A DNA stretch of 64,000 nt. It comes from G965204755 sp965243415. GTDB lineage: Bacteria > Acidobacteriota > Vicinamibacteria > Marinacidobacterales > Marinacidobacteraceae. This document shows positions 7,730 to 16,078 of the stretch, piece by piece. Position numbers and translations under genes: made by a program. A model generated the notes under the pieces. It was not told the DNA's origin. It saw only the letters and a list, made by a program, of their open reading frames with translations, and did not search any database. Location of the stretch: positions 558,001 to 622,000 of the forward strand of contig OZ251549.1 of NCBI GenBank assembly GCA_965243415.1, given 5' to 3'. Position 1 is the stretch's first letter; the number at the start of each line of letters is the position of its first letter.

Positions 7730-9001
7730 ATGCCGGAAGTCGGCGCCCCCGTCGCGGCTACCGGCAGCGAAGCGCTGCGCCCCGCGAACGAAGCCGAGGT
7801 CGCCGAGGCCCTGGCGGAGGCGGCGCAGTCCGGCCGGACCGTCGCCGCGCGCGGCGGCGCCACCCGCGCGCCGGACCTGCCGAGCGCCGCGCCCCGGCCG
7901 CCGGACGCGCGGCTCGACCTGTCGGGAGTCACCGGCGTCATCACCCACTGGCGCGAAGACCTGACCGTGGAGGTCCGGGCCGGCACCACCGTCGCCGCGC
8001 TGAACCGGGAGATCGCGCCCCACGGCCAGTTCCTGCCGCTCGAGCCGCCGTTCCCCGACCGGGCCACGCTCGGCGGGGTCGTCGCCGTCGGCGAGTCCGG
8101 ACTCCGCCGCCCGCCGGGCGCCCGGGCGCGGGACCTGGTGCTGGGCCTGGGCGCCGCGCTCGGCGACGGGACGACGATCCGCTCCGGCGGCCGGGTGGTC
8201 AAGAATGTGACCGGCTACGAACTCACCAAACTGTTCACCGGATCGTTCGGCACCCTCGGGGTCCTCACCCGGATGGTGCTGCGCCTGGCCGCCCTCCCGG
8301 AAGCGGCGCGCACCTGGGTGTTCGAGATGCCGACGGAGGATCCGGCGGAGCGCTTCGCCGCCCGCATCCTGGAAGGTCTCTCCCTCGCCGGACCGCCGGA
8401 AGCAGCGGCGGTGATCCCTCCGGGAACCGGCCTCGCGGGACTGCCCGAGGGCGGCGGGTTCCGGCTGGCGCTCCGGTTCGAAGGCCTCCGGGAAGAAGCG
8501 GACCGCCCGGTCTCCCACCTGGCGACGGTCCTGGGCAGCCCCCCCGAGGAAGTCGCCGGCGCCGCCGCCGATCTCCTCTGGAGCGGCGTCCGGGACTTCC
8601 TCCCCGCGGTCCCCCGGGGGCAGTGCGCCGAATCCGGGGAGGACCGGTTCGGGCTGGCGGCGCGCGGCGGCCGGGCGGCGACGCTCCGCACCGCCTGGCG
8701 CTGGGCGGAGTTCGGCCCGGCGCTGGCCTTCCCGGACCAGAACCGCGCCCTCGCCGCCATACCCGGCGCGGCGCTCGAGGCGGCCCTCCGGGCAGCGTCC
8801 CGGGAGCCGGGAGTGGTCGCTTCCCTCGAATCGGTCCCCGCCTCCTGGCCGCGCCCCGGGGCGGAAGAGGCCCGGCAGGTCTTCTTCCCGGAGCCGCCGG
8901 CCCCGGCCCGGGCGCTCATGCGCCGCCTGCGGCAGGGGCTCGACCCGGCGGGAGCGCTCCACCCCGGCCCCTTCCGCTGGCTCCGGGAGTCGCCGGCGTG
9001 A
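7730..9001 (+). CDS. glcE: FAD-binding subunit, GlcE-like
   Basis: 423-residue protein with a second, smaller PCMH FAD domain: the AARGGATR loop, DLSGVTGVI, the LGGVVAVGESGLRR segment and RVVKNVTGYEL, the last being very typical of GlcE. It probably lacks its own full substrate site and works beside GlcD. The ATG at 7730 is 59 bases after glcD; this spacer contains a 14-base direct repeat, GAACAGGGTTTCGA, twice. Its end overlaps the glcF start by GTGA, implying translational coupling. Confidence 0.9.
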   Translation: MPEVGAPVAATGSEALRPANEAEVAEALAEAAQSGRTVAARGGATRAPDLPSAAPRPPDARLDLSGVTGVITHWREDLTVEVRAGTTVAALNREIAPHGQFLPLEPPFPDRATLGGVVAVGESGLRRPPGARARDLVLGLGAALGDGTTIRSGGRVVKNVTGYELTKLFTGSFGTLGVLTRMVLRLAALPEAARTWVFEMPTEDPAERFAARILEGLSLAGPPEAAAVIPPGTGLAGLPEGGGFRLALRFEGLREEADRPVSHLATVLGSPPEEVAGAAADLLWSGVRDFLPAVPRGQCAESGEDRFGLAARGGRAATLRTAWRWAEFGPALAFPDQNRALAAIPGAALEAALRAASREPGVVASLESVPASWPRPGAEEARQVFFPEPPAPARALMRRLRQGLDPAGALHPGPFRWLRESPA

Positions 9002-10323
9002 GCGCCCCGGTTCCGCTGCCGCTGGCCGGCGCCGACTCCCCGGAGCGGCAGCGCCTCTACGAGCAGACGCTGGCCTGCGTCCACTGCGGCCTCTGCCTCC
9101 CCGCCTGCCCGGCCTACGAGAACGCCCCCCGCGAGTCGCTGGCGCCCCGGGGGCAGGTGTTCAACGCCCGGGCGCTTCTCGAAGGGCGGCTGGAGCCGAC
9201 CGCCGGGCTCGCCGACGACCTCTACGAGTGCCTGGCCTGCCGGGGCTGCGAGACCGCCTGCCCGGCCGGCGTCCGCGTCGGCGCCATCGTCGAGGGGGTG
9301 CGGGGGCTGCTCACCGAGGAGAAGGCCGAGTCCTGGCCGCTCCGCTTCCTGCGCCGGCTGCTGCTGGAACAGGTCGTCGCCCGCCCGCGGGTCCTCGCCG
9401 CCGCGATCGCCGCGCTGCGCCTCACGGAACGAACCGGACTCCGGCGGCTGGCGCGCTCGATCCTCTCCCGCCTGACCCCCGCTCTGGCCGCCCGGGAACG
9501 ACTGCTGCCGAACCTCCCGCCCCGAAGCGCGTGGCCCCGAACGGTCTCCCCGGCCGGCGGCGCGGCGAAGGGTCGGGTGGCGCTCTTCGCCGGCTGCATC
9601 GCGCCCCATTTCCGCCCGGAGACTGGCCACGCCGCCCTCGAGGCGCTCCGCCGGAACAGCTGGGAAGTGGTGACCCCGGAGGGCCAGGGCTGCTGCGGCG
9701 CGCTCCATCTCCACGCCGGCCTTCCCGACGCCGCCCGCCGGCTGGCCGAACGCAACCTCGGGGCGTTCCCGCCGGACCTCCCGATCCTCACCACCGCCGC
9801 CGGCTGCGGCGCCGCGCTCTCCGAAGTCGGCGACCTCTTCCCGGGGGACGAACGGGCCGCCGCGTTCGCCGGGCGGGTCTCCGACATCTCCGCCTTCCTC
9901 GCCGACCGGGGGTTCGAGCCGCCGGCGGCGGGGCCGGAAGAACGGCCGCTCCGGGTGGTGTACGACGCCCCCTGCCACCTCTTCCACGCCCAGCGCGTCC
10001 GCGAGCAGCCGCTCCGCCTCCTCGGCTCGCTCCCCGGCGTGGACCTCGTCGAAGTGCGCGACCCGGAACGGTGCTGCGGCAGCGCCGGCATCTACAACCT
10101 GACCCGCCACCGGACCTCGATGGCGGTGCTCGACCGCAAGATGGCGAACCTCGCCCCGGCGAACCCGCAGGTCATCGCCACCGGCAACATCGGCTGCCAA
10201 CTCCAACTCGAAGAGGGCGTCCGCCGCGCCGGCCTCCGCGCCGAAGTCGCCCACCCGGTGGAACTCCTGGCCCGCGCCTACGACCGCTCCCCCGCCCGAA
10301 CGGACGAAACCGCCGCCGAGTAG
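8998..10323 (+). CDS. glcF: Fe-S subunit, GlcF-like heterodisulfide-reductase-type
   Basis: 441 residues. Two 4Fe-4S ferredoxin motifs lie near the N-terminus (CVHCGLCLPACPAY near residue 24, CLACRGCETACPAG near residue 79), followed by two CCG domains (GCIAPHF...GCCGA and DAPCHLFHA...CCGSAG). This is the standard GlcF/HdrD layout; the subunit passes electrons from the flavin to the quinone pool. The start is GTG at 8998, overlapping glcE by 4 bases. The last 170 bases of this gene have a degenerate second copy downstream (10499-10680), and a 31-base poly(C) run begins 10 bases after the stop. Confidence 0.93.
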   Translation: MSAPVPLPLAGADSPERQRLYEQTLACVHCGLCLPACPAYENAPRESLAPRGQVFNARALLEGRLEPTAGLADDLYECLACRGCETACPAGVRVGAIVEGVRGLLTEEKAESWPLRFLRRLLLEQVVARPRVLAAAIAALRLTERTGLRRLARSILSRLTPALAARERLLPNLPPRSAWPRTVSPAGGAAKGRVALFAGCIAPHFRPETGHAALEALRRNSWEVVTPEGQGCCGALHLHAGLPDAARRLAERNLGAFPPDLPILTTAAGCGAALSEVGDLFPGDERAAAFAGRVSDISAFLADRGFEPPAAGPEERPLRVVYDAPCHLFHAQRVREQPLRLLGSLPGVDLVEVRDPERCCGSAGIYNLTRHRTSMAVLDRKMANLAPANPQVIATGNIGCQLQLEEGVRRAGLRAEVAHPVELLARAYDRSPARTDETAAE

Positions 10324-10333
10324 CCCGGGGCCG

Positions 10334-11024
<691 letters not shown>

Positions 11025-12002
11025 TCAGCCCGGGGGAAGGAGGAGGACCTTGCCGGTGGTGGCGCGGGACTCCAGCAGGCGCTGCGCCTCCGCCGCCTCG
11101 GCCAGGGGCAGTTCCCGGTCGATGGTGAGGCGGAGGCTCCCGTCGGCGACCGCGCCGAAGACCTCCCCGGCGCGCCGGCAGAGTTCCTCCCGGGTCGCCG
11201 CGTAGTCCGCGAGGGTCGGTCGGGTCACATAGAGCGAGCCGCCGCGCATGAGCAGCCCCGGCTCGATGGGCGGGACCGGCCCGGCGGACTGCCCGTAGAG
11301 GACGAGCATCCCCCGGGGCCGCAGCAGGCCCAGGCTGCGCTCCCAGGTGGTGGCGCCCACCGAGTCGTAGGCCACCGCCAACCGGTCGCCGCCGAGGTCC
11401 TCCCGGATGACCGCGGCGAAGTCCTTGTCGGTGTAGCGGATCACCCGGTCGCAGCCGGCGGCGAGGGCCGCCTCCGCCTTCGCCTCGGTGGAGACGGTGC
11501 CGAACACCCGCGCTCCCAGCGCCGCGCACATCTGCGTCAGGAGCAGTCCGACTCCTCCGGCGGCGGCGTGCACCAGGACCGGCATCCCGGCCTCCACCCG
11601 GAAGGTCGAATGGACCAGGTAGTGGGCGGTCGCCCCCTGCAGCAGCGCCGCGGCCGCCTGGCGGGTGCTGATCCCCTCCGGCACCGGCGCCAGTTTCCAG
11701 GCCGGGACCACCGCCTCGCTCGCGTAGCCGCCCAAGTTCATGACCCAGGCCACCCGGTCCCCCGGCTTCGGGTCGGAGACCCCCTCGCCGACGGCCTCCA
11801 CCACCCCGGCGGCCTCCACCCCGGGCGTGATCGGCAGGTCGTTCGGATAGAGCCCGGTGCGCATGTAGATGTCGATGAAGTTCAGCCCGGCGGCCTCGAC
11901 GCGGACCCGGGCCTCGCCGGGCCCCGGGGACGGGGTGGGGACTTCTTCGAGGCCGAGGACTTCGGGTCCTCCGTGCCGGTGGATCCGGATCGCCTGCGGC
12001 AT
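11025..12002 (-). CDS. qor: Zinc-less quinone oxidoreductase (MDR family)
   Basis: 325-residue NADPH:quinone reductase-type medium-chain dehydrogenase. The GroES-like N-domain holds the QOR pattern AAGLNFIDIYMRTGLYP. The Rossmann domain has the NADPH motif AAAGGVG near residue 145 and QGATAHYL just before it, the latter typical of QOR1. No structural zinc Cys cluster is present, which is expected for this subfamily. It is convergent with glcF and divergent from uvrC, with 107 bases to the uvrC start. It probably reduces quinones or enones with NADPH; the true substrate is unknown. Confidence 0.92.
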   Translation of the reverse strand: MPQAIRIHRHGGPEVLGLEEVPTPSPGPGEARVRVEAAGLNFIDIYMRTGLYPNDLPITPGVEAAGVVEAVGEGVSDPKPGDRVAWVMNLGGYASEAVVPAWKLAPVPEGISTRQAAAALLQGATAHYLVHSTFRVEAGMPVLVHAAAGGVGLLLTQMCAALGARVFGTVSTEAKAEAALAAGCDRVIRYTDKDFAAVIREDLGGDRLAVAYDSVGATTWERSLGLLRPRGMLVLYGQSAGPVPPIEPGLLMRGGSLYVTRPTLADYAATREELCRRAGEVFGAVADGSLRLTIDRELPLAEAAEAQRLLESRATTGKVLLLPPG

Positions 12003-12084
12003 GGGCGGTGGCTTCCTCTCGCGGGGTTCGGGTCGCGGGTTCGGGGCGGCCCTCGGGGAGGCCGTTCGGCTGCGGGCCGCATCC

Positions 12085-12109
12085 TACAATTGCCCTCGGA
12101 GGAGCGCCC
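12085..12109 (+). promoter_or_regulatory. uvrC promoter -10 and ribosome-binding site
   Basis: TACAAT (12085-12090) followed by GGAGGAG (12098-12104), then GTG at 12110. This is one of the clearest -10 plus Shine-Dalgarno combinations in the window and fixes the uvrC start. Confidence 0.55.
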
Positions 12110-14137
12110 GTGAGTCGAGAAGTCGGGCGAACGGCGGGAGACGCGGGCGGCGGCGACCCGGTCGCGGCGGGAGACCGCCCGGCAGACCCGGAAGCCGGTT
12201 CCCCCGAAGCCGGCCCTCCCTCCGGCCGGGAGACCACCCCTCCGGCATCCCTGGCGAAGCGGATCGCCCGCCTGCCGGAGAGCGCCGGCGTCTATCTCTT
12301 CCGCTCGGCGAAGGGGAAGACCCTCTATGTGGGCAAGGCGGTCTCGCTGCGGGCGCGGGTCCTCTCCCACTTCCGCGCCCCCCCGGGCGACGGGCGCCAC
12401 GAAGCCCTCCGCGCGCAGGTCGCCGAAGTGGAAGTCGTCGCCACCGACTCCCCCCGGGAAGCGCTGCTGCTCGAGAACAACCTCATCAAGACCCGGCGGC
12501 CCCGCTACAACATCCTCCTCCGGGACGACAAGAACCCGCCGCTGGTCCGGTTGACGATGAACGAGACCTACCCCCGGGTCCACATCGTCCGCCGCGCCGG
12601 CGCCGACGGGGCCGCCTACGCCGGCCCGTACTTCCCGGCCAGCCTCGCCCGCCGCAGCACCGGTCTGGTCCACCGCCTGTTCGGCATCCGCAACTGCCGG
12701 GAACAGTTGAACGGCCGCCGGCCGCGCCCCTGCCTGCAGTACCAGATCCGCCGCTGCATCGCCCCCTGCGTGGAGAGCGTCTGCTCGCTCGACGAGTACC
12801 GCGCCGCCGCCGAGTCCGCCAAGTTGTTCCTCTCCGGGCGCACCGGGGAACTCACCGCCTCCCTCACCCGCCGGATGAAGACCGAGGCGGAAGCGGAGCG
12901 CTTCGAGGAAGCCGCCCGGCTGCGGGACAGCCTGCGCCTGCTGGCCGAACTGGGCGACCGGCAGAAGATGGCCGGCGCCGACGACGCGGCCCGGGATGTC
13001 TTCGGGTTCTACCGGGAGGGCGACCGCGCCGAACTGCAGGTGTTCCTGGTGCGCGGCGGCAAAGTGGTGGACCGGGACACCTTCGCCCTGAAGGACCTGC
13101 CGCCGACGGACGACGCCGGCCTGGTCGAAGCGGCGCTCAAGCAGTTCTACGAGTTGGGCCGGAGGCCTCCGCCGCGCATCGAGTCCCCGCTCGACTTCGG
13201 GGAGCGGCGACTGGTGGCCGAGTGGCTGAGCGAAGTCCGGGGCAGCCGGGTGGAGATCGTGGTCCCGGTGAAGGGCCGCCGCCGGCGGATGGTGGACCTG
13301 GTCTGCCGGAACGCCCGGCTGGCGTTCGACCTGGACTTCCGCGAAGCCGGGCGGAAGGCGGCGGCGCGGGTCGAGGCGCTCGGGAAGGCACTCCACCTGC
13401 CGGCGCCGCCGCAGCGGATCGAGGCCTTCGACATCTCCAACTTCCAGGGCCGGCAGGTCGTGGCCTCGATGGTCGTCGTCGAACGCGGCGAGCCGCTGCC
13501 CTCGGCGTACCGCAAGTTCCGCATCCGCACCGCCTCCGGGAAGCCGGACGATTACGCCGCCATGCGGGAAGTGGTGCTGCGGAGGTACCGCCGCGTGCTC
13601 ACCGAGGGGCAGGAGTTGCCCGACCTGATCCTGGTGGACGGCGGCCGGGGGCAACTCTCCTCGGCGGCGGCGGCGCTCCACGACCTGGGTCTGACCCACC
13701 TCCCGCACGCGGCGCTGGCGAAACGGGAGGAGGAGATCTGGCTGCCCGGCGCCCCGGAGCCGCTCCGGTTGCAGCGCACTTCCCCGGCGCTCCAACTGCT
13801 CGAACGCGCCCGGGACGAGGCGCACCGCTTCGCCATCTCCTTCCACCGCCGGTCGCGGAAGGCGGCCACCCTGCGTTCGGCGCTCGACGCGGTGCCCGGG
13901 ATCGGCCCCCGCCGCCGGGAAGCGTTGCTCCGGCGGTTCGGCAGCCTGCGCCGGGTCACCGAAGCCTCCGAGCCGGAACTGGCCGCCGTCGTCGGCGCCT
14001 CCCTGGCGACCCGTCTCCACGCCCGCCTCCATCCCGACCCGCCTTCGCCGACCGCGTCCACCTCCGTCGCGGCGTCCCCCTCCGCCGCAGCAGGCGCCGT
14101 CGGAGCGCCGTCTTCCCCGGGGGAACCCGCCCCCTAG
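12110..14137 (+). CDS. uvrC: Excinuclease ABC subunit C
   Basis: 675-residue nucleotide-excision-repair endonuclease that cuts both sides of a UvrB-bound lesion. Order of domains: GIY-YIG nuclease (ESAGVYLFR, then LYVGKAVSLRARV), a Cys-rich stretch (RPCLQYQIRRCIAPC), a UVR domain (about residues 255-290), an RNase H-like endonuclease domain (EAFDISNFQG, LILVDGGRGQL, LAKREEEIWLPG), and a C-terminal helix-hairpin-helix pair (LDAVPGIGPRRREALL). About 45 extra low-complexity residues precede the GIY-YIG domain. It begins a co-directional run continuing to rluB/cmk. Confidence 0.97.
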   Translation: MSREVGRTAGDAGGGDPVAAGDRPADPEAGSPEAGPPSGRETTPPASLAKRIARLPESAGVYLFRSAKGKTLYVGKAVSLRARVLSHFRAPPGDGRHEALRAQVAEVEVVATDSPREALLLENNLIKTRRPRYNILLRDDKNPPLVRLTMNETYPRVHIVRRAGADGAAYAGPYFPASLARRSTGLVHRLFGIRNCREQLNGRRPRPCLQYQIRRCIAPCVESVCSLDEYRAAAESAKLFLSGRTGELTASLTRRMKTEAEAERFEEAARLRDSLRLLAELGDRQKMAGADDAARDVFGFYREGDRAELQVFLVRGGKVVDRDTFALKDLPPTDDAGLVEAALKQFYELGRRPPPRIESPLDFGERRLVAEWLSEVRGSRVEIVVPVKGRRRRMVDLVCRNARLAFDLDFREAGRKAAARVEALGKALHLPAPPQRIEAFDISNFQGRQVVASMVVVERGEPLPSAYRKFRIRTASGKPDDYAAMREVVLRRYRRVLTEGQELPDLILVDGGRGQLSSAAAALHDLGLTHLPHAALAKREEEIWLPGAPEPLRLQRTSPALQLLERARDEAHRFAISFHRRSRKAATLRSALDAVPGIGPRRREALLRRFGSLRRVTEASEPELAAVVGASLATRLHARLHPDPPSPTASTSVAASPSAAAGAVGAPSSPGEPAP

Positions 14138-14150
14138 AATCCGCCCCGCC
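14135..14150 (+). promoter_or_regulatory. Near-leaderless promoter of trpS
   Basis: TAGAAT at 14135-14140 overlaps the uvrC stop codon and lies 10 bases before the trpS GTG. No Shine-Dalgarno sequence is present in the spacer, consistent with transcription starting within a few bases of the start codon. Confidence 0.45.
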
Positions 14151-15236
14151 GTGCCCGCCCCGCCTTCCCCGCCCGACCCCTCCCCGGGCCCGCCGGCAGA
14201 CGCCGCCCCCGAAGGCGAGGGTCGCGCCGGTGAGTCGGCCCGCGCCGGCCGGCCCCGCCTCCTCTCCGGGATGCGGCCCACCGGCTCCTCCCACATCGGC
14301 CACCTGGTCGGCGCCTACCGCAACTGGGTGGCGATGCAGGACGAATGCGACGCCTTCTACTGCATCGTGGACTGGCACGCGCTCACCACCGACTACCGGG
14401 ACACCGGCGACCTGGCGCAGAACACCCTCGACATCGCCACCGACTGGCTGGCGGTGGGCCTCGACCCCGCCCGCTGCACCCTCTTCGTCCAGTCCCAGGT
14501 CCTGGAACACGCCGAACTCCACCTCCTGCTCTCGATGGTGGTCCCCCTCGGCTGGCTGGAGCGCGTCCCGACCTACAAGGAGCAGTTGCGCGAGTTGAAG
14601 GACCGGGACCTCCACACCTACGGCTTCTTCGGCTACCCGGTGCTGCAGGCGGCGGACATCCTGATCTACGACGCGGCGGTGGTGCCGGTCGGCGAAGACC
14701 AGCAACCCCATGTGGAACTCACCCGGGAGATCGCCCGCCGGTTCAACGGGGTCTTCGGCCCGGTGCTCACCGAACCGCAGGTGCGGCTGACCCCGTCGCC
14801 CCGCCTGCTCGGCACCGACGGCCGCAAGATGTCCAAGAGTTACGACAATGTGATCGGGCTCGCCGAGGACGAAGAGAAGATCCGCTCCCGGCTGAAGCGG
14901 ATGGTCACCGACCCGGCGCGGAAACGCCGCACCGACCCCGGCGACCCGGCCAAGTGCCCGGTCTTCGACCTGCACCGGGTCTTCTCCGACGGGGAGACGC
15001 AGGACTGGGCCGCCGCCGGCTGCCGCAGCGCCGGCATCGGCTGCATCGAGTGCAAGACCCGCCTGGCGGATCACCTGGTCGCCGAAGTCGCCCCGATCGC
15101 CGAGCGCCGCCGCGAGTACGAACGGCGCCCGGACACGGTGCGCGAGATCCTCGCCGCCGGCCGCGAAGAGGCCCGGGAAGTCGCCGCCGCCACGATGGAG
15201 CGGGTGCGGACGGCGGTGCGGCTCCCCACCGCGTGA
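14151..15236 (+). CDS. trpS: Tryptophan--tRNA ligase
   Basis: Class I aminoacyl-tRNA synthetase, 361 residues. After about 35 Pro/Ala/Glu-rich residues the catalytic domain begins with SGMRPTGSSHIGHLVGA, containing the HIGH motif. The KMSKS loop is present intact within GRKMSKSYDN near residue 225. CIVDWHALTT and YPVLQAADIL are typical TrpRS segments. The family is usually 325-340 residues; the excess is the N-terminal tail. The gene overlaps the scpA start by 4 bases (GTGA). Confidence 0.97.
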   Translation: MPAPPSPPDPSPGPPADAAPEGEGRAGESARAGRPRLLSGMRPTGSSHIGHLVGAYRNWVAMQDECDAFYCIVDWHALTTDYRDTGDLAQNTLDIATDWLAVGLDPARCTLFVQSQVLEHAELHLLLSMVVPLGWLERVPTYKEQLRELKDRDLHTYGFFGYPVLQAADILIYDAAVVPVGEDQQPHVELTREIARRFNGVFGPVLTEPQVRLTPSPRLLGTDGRKMSKSYDNVIGLAEDEEKIRSRLKRMVTDPARKRRTDPGDPAKCPVFDLHRVFSDGETQDWAAAGCRSAGIGCIECKTRLADHLVAEVAPIAERRREYERRPDTVREILAAGREEAREVAAATMERVRTAVRLPTA

Positions 15237-16063
15237 ACCCGCACCTCTACCTGACGGACGCCGCCGCCGGCGAAACCGGCAGCCCCGGCCCGGCGTACCA
15301 CCTGCGCCTCGACGGCGACTCGGTCCGCGCCGACGGCGTGGACTTCGACGGCCCGCTGGAACTGCTCCTCCGGATGGTGCGCGACGGGCGCGCCGACCCG
15401 CTGCGGATCGAGATCTCGGCGATCACCCGCCAGTACCTGGACGCCCTGGAAGTCCTCGAGATTCTGGACCTGGGTCTCGGTTCCGGGTTCCTGAAGATGG
15501 CCACCGCGCTGCTGCGGATCAAGGCCCGGCGGCTCCTGCCCGCGGAGCGCCGGGCGGAGCCGGAAGAGGAGCCGGACCCGCTGGCGGCGATGGAGGAGCG
15601 GCTCCGCGACTACGCCAGATACCGGGAGGCGGCGGCGAAGTTGCGGAAGAGCCTGGAAGTGCGCAGCGCGGTCCGGGTGCGGCCCCCGTCGCTCCCGGTC
15701 GGCGAGGAGGACGGGAACGGCGCCGCCGCGACCCAGGAGGAAATCCTGGAGGTGGACCTCTTCGCGGTCGTGGAGGCCTTCCGCCGGGTGATGGAGCGCG
15801 CCCGTTCCCGGCCGAAGCCCCCGGTGCCGATCCCCCGGATCCCGGTGGCGGTGCTGGTGCGGCGGATCGAGACCGCCGCCCCGGTGGGGACCCGCCGCGG
15901 GTTCGAGGAAGTCCTGGAAGAGATCCTCGAAGGAGGAGTGAACCGCCCGGCGCTGGTGGCGGCCTTCCTGGCGGTGCTGGAACTGGCCCGCCGCCGCCGC
16001 ATCTCCATCGGCCAGGAGCAGAACTTCGGCCGCATCTGGATCGAGGGCCGCCCCGCCGCCTGA
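15233..16063 (+). CDS. scpA: Segregation and condensation protein A (kleisin)
   Basis: 276-residue kleisin subunit that bridges the SMC head domains in the bacterial condensin. It shows the conserved FDGPLELLLRMVRDGRADP N-terminal motif and the FLKMATALLRIKARRLLP helix. A C-terminal winged-helix region begins about residue 200 (GTRRGFEEVLEEILEGG). The start is GTG at 15233, overlapping trpS. scpB follows 15 bases later, the normal partner arrangement. Confidence 0.95.
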   Translation: MNPHLYLTDAAAGETGSPGPAYHLRLDGDSVRADGVDFDGPLELLLRMVRDGRADPLRIEISAITRQYLDALEVLEILDLGLGSGFLKMATALLRIKARRLLPAERRAEPEEEPDPLAAMEERLRDYARYREAAAKLRKSLEVRSAVRVRPPSLPVGEEDGNGAAATQEEILEVDLFAVVEAFRRVMERARSRPKPPVPIPRIPVAVLVRRIETAAPVGTRRGFEEVLEEILEGGVNRPALVAAFLAVLELARRRRISIGQEQNFGRIWIEGRPAA

Positions 16064-16078
16064 CCCGGGCGCCCCGGA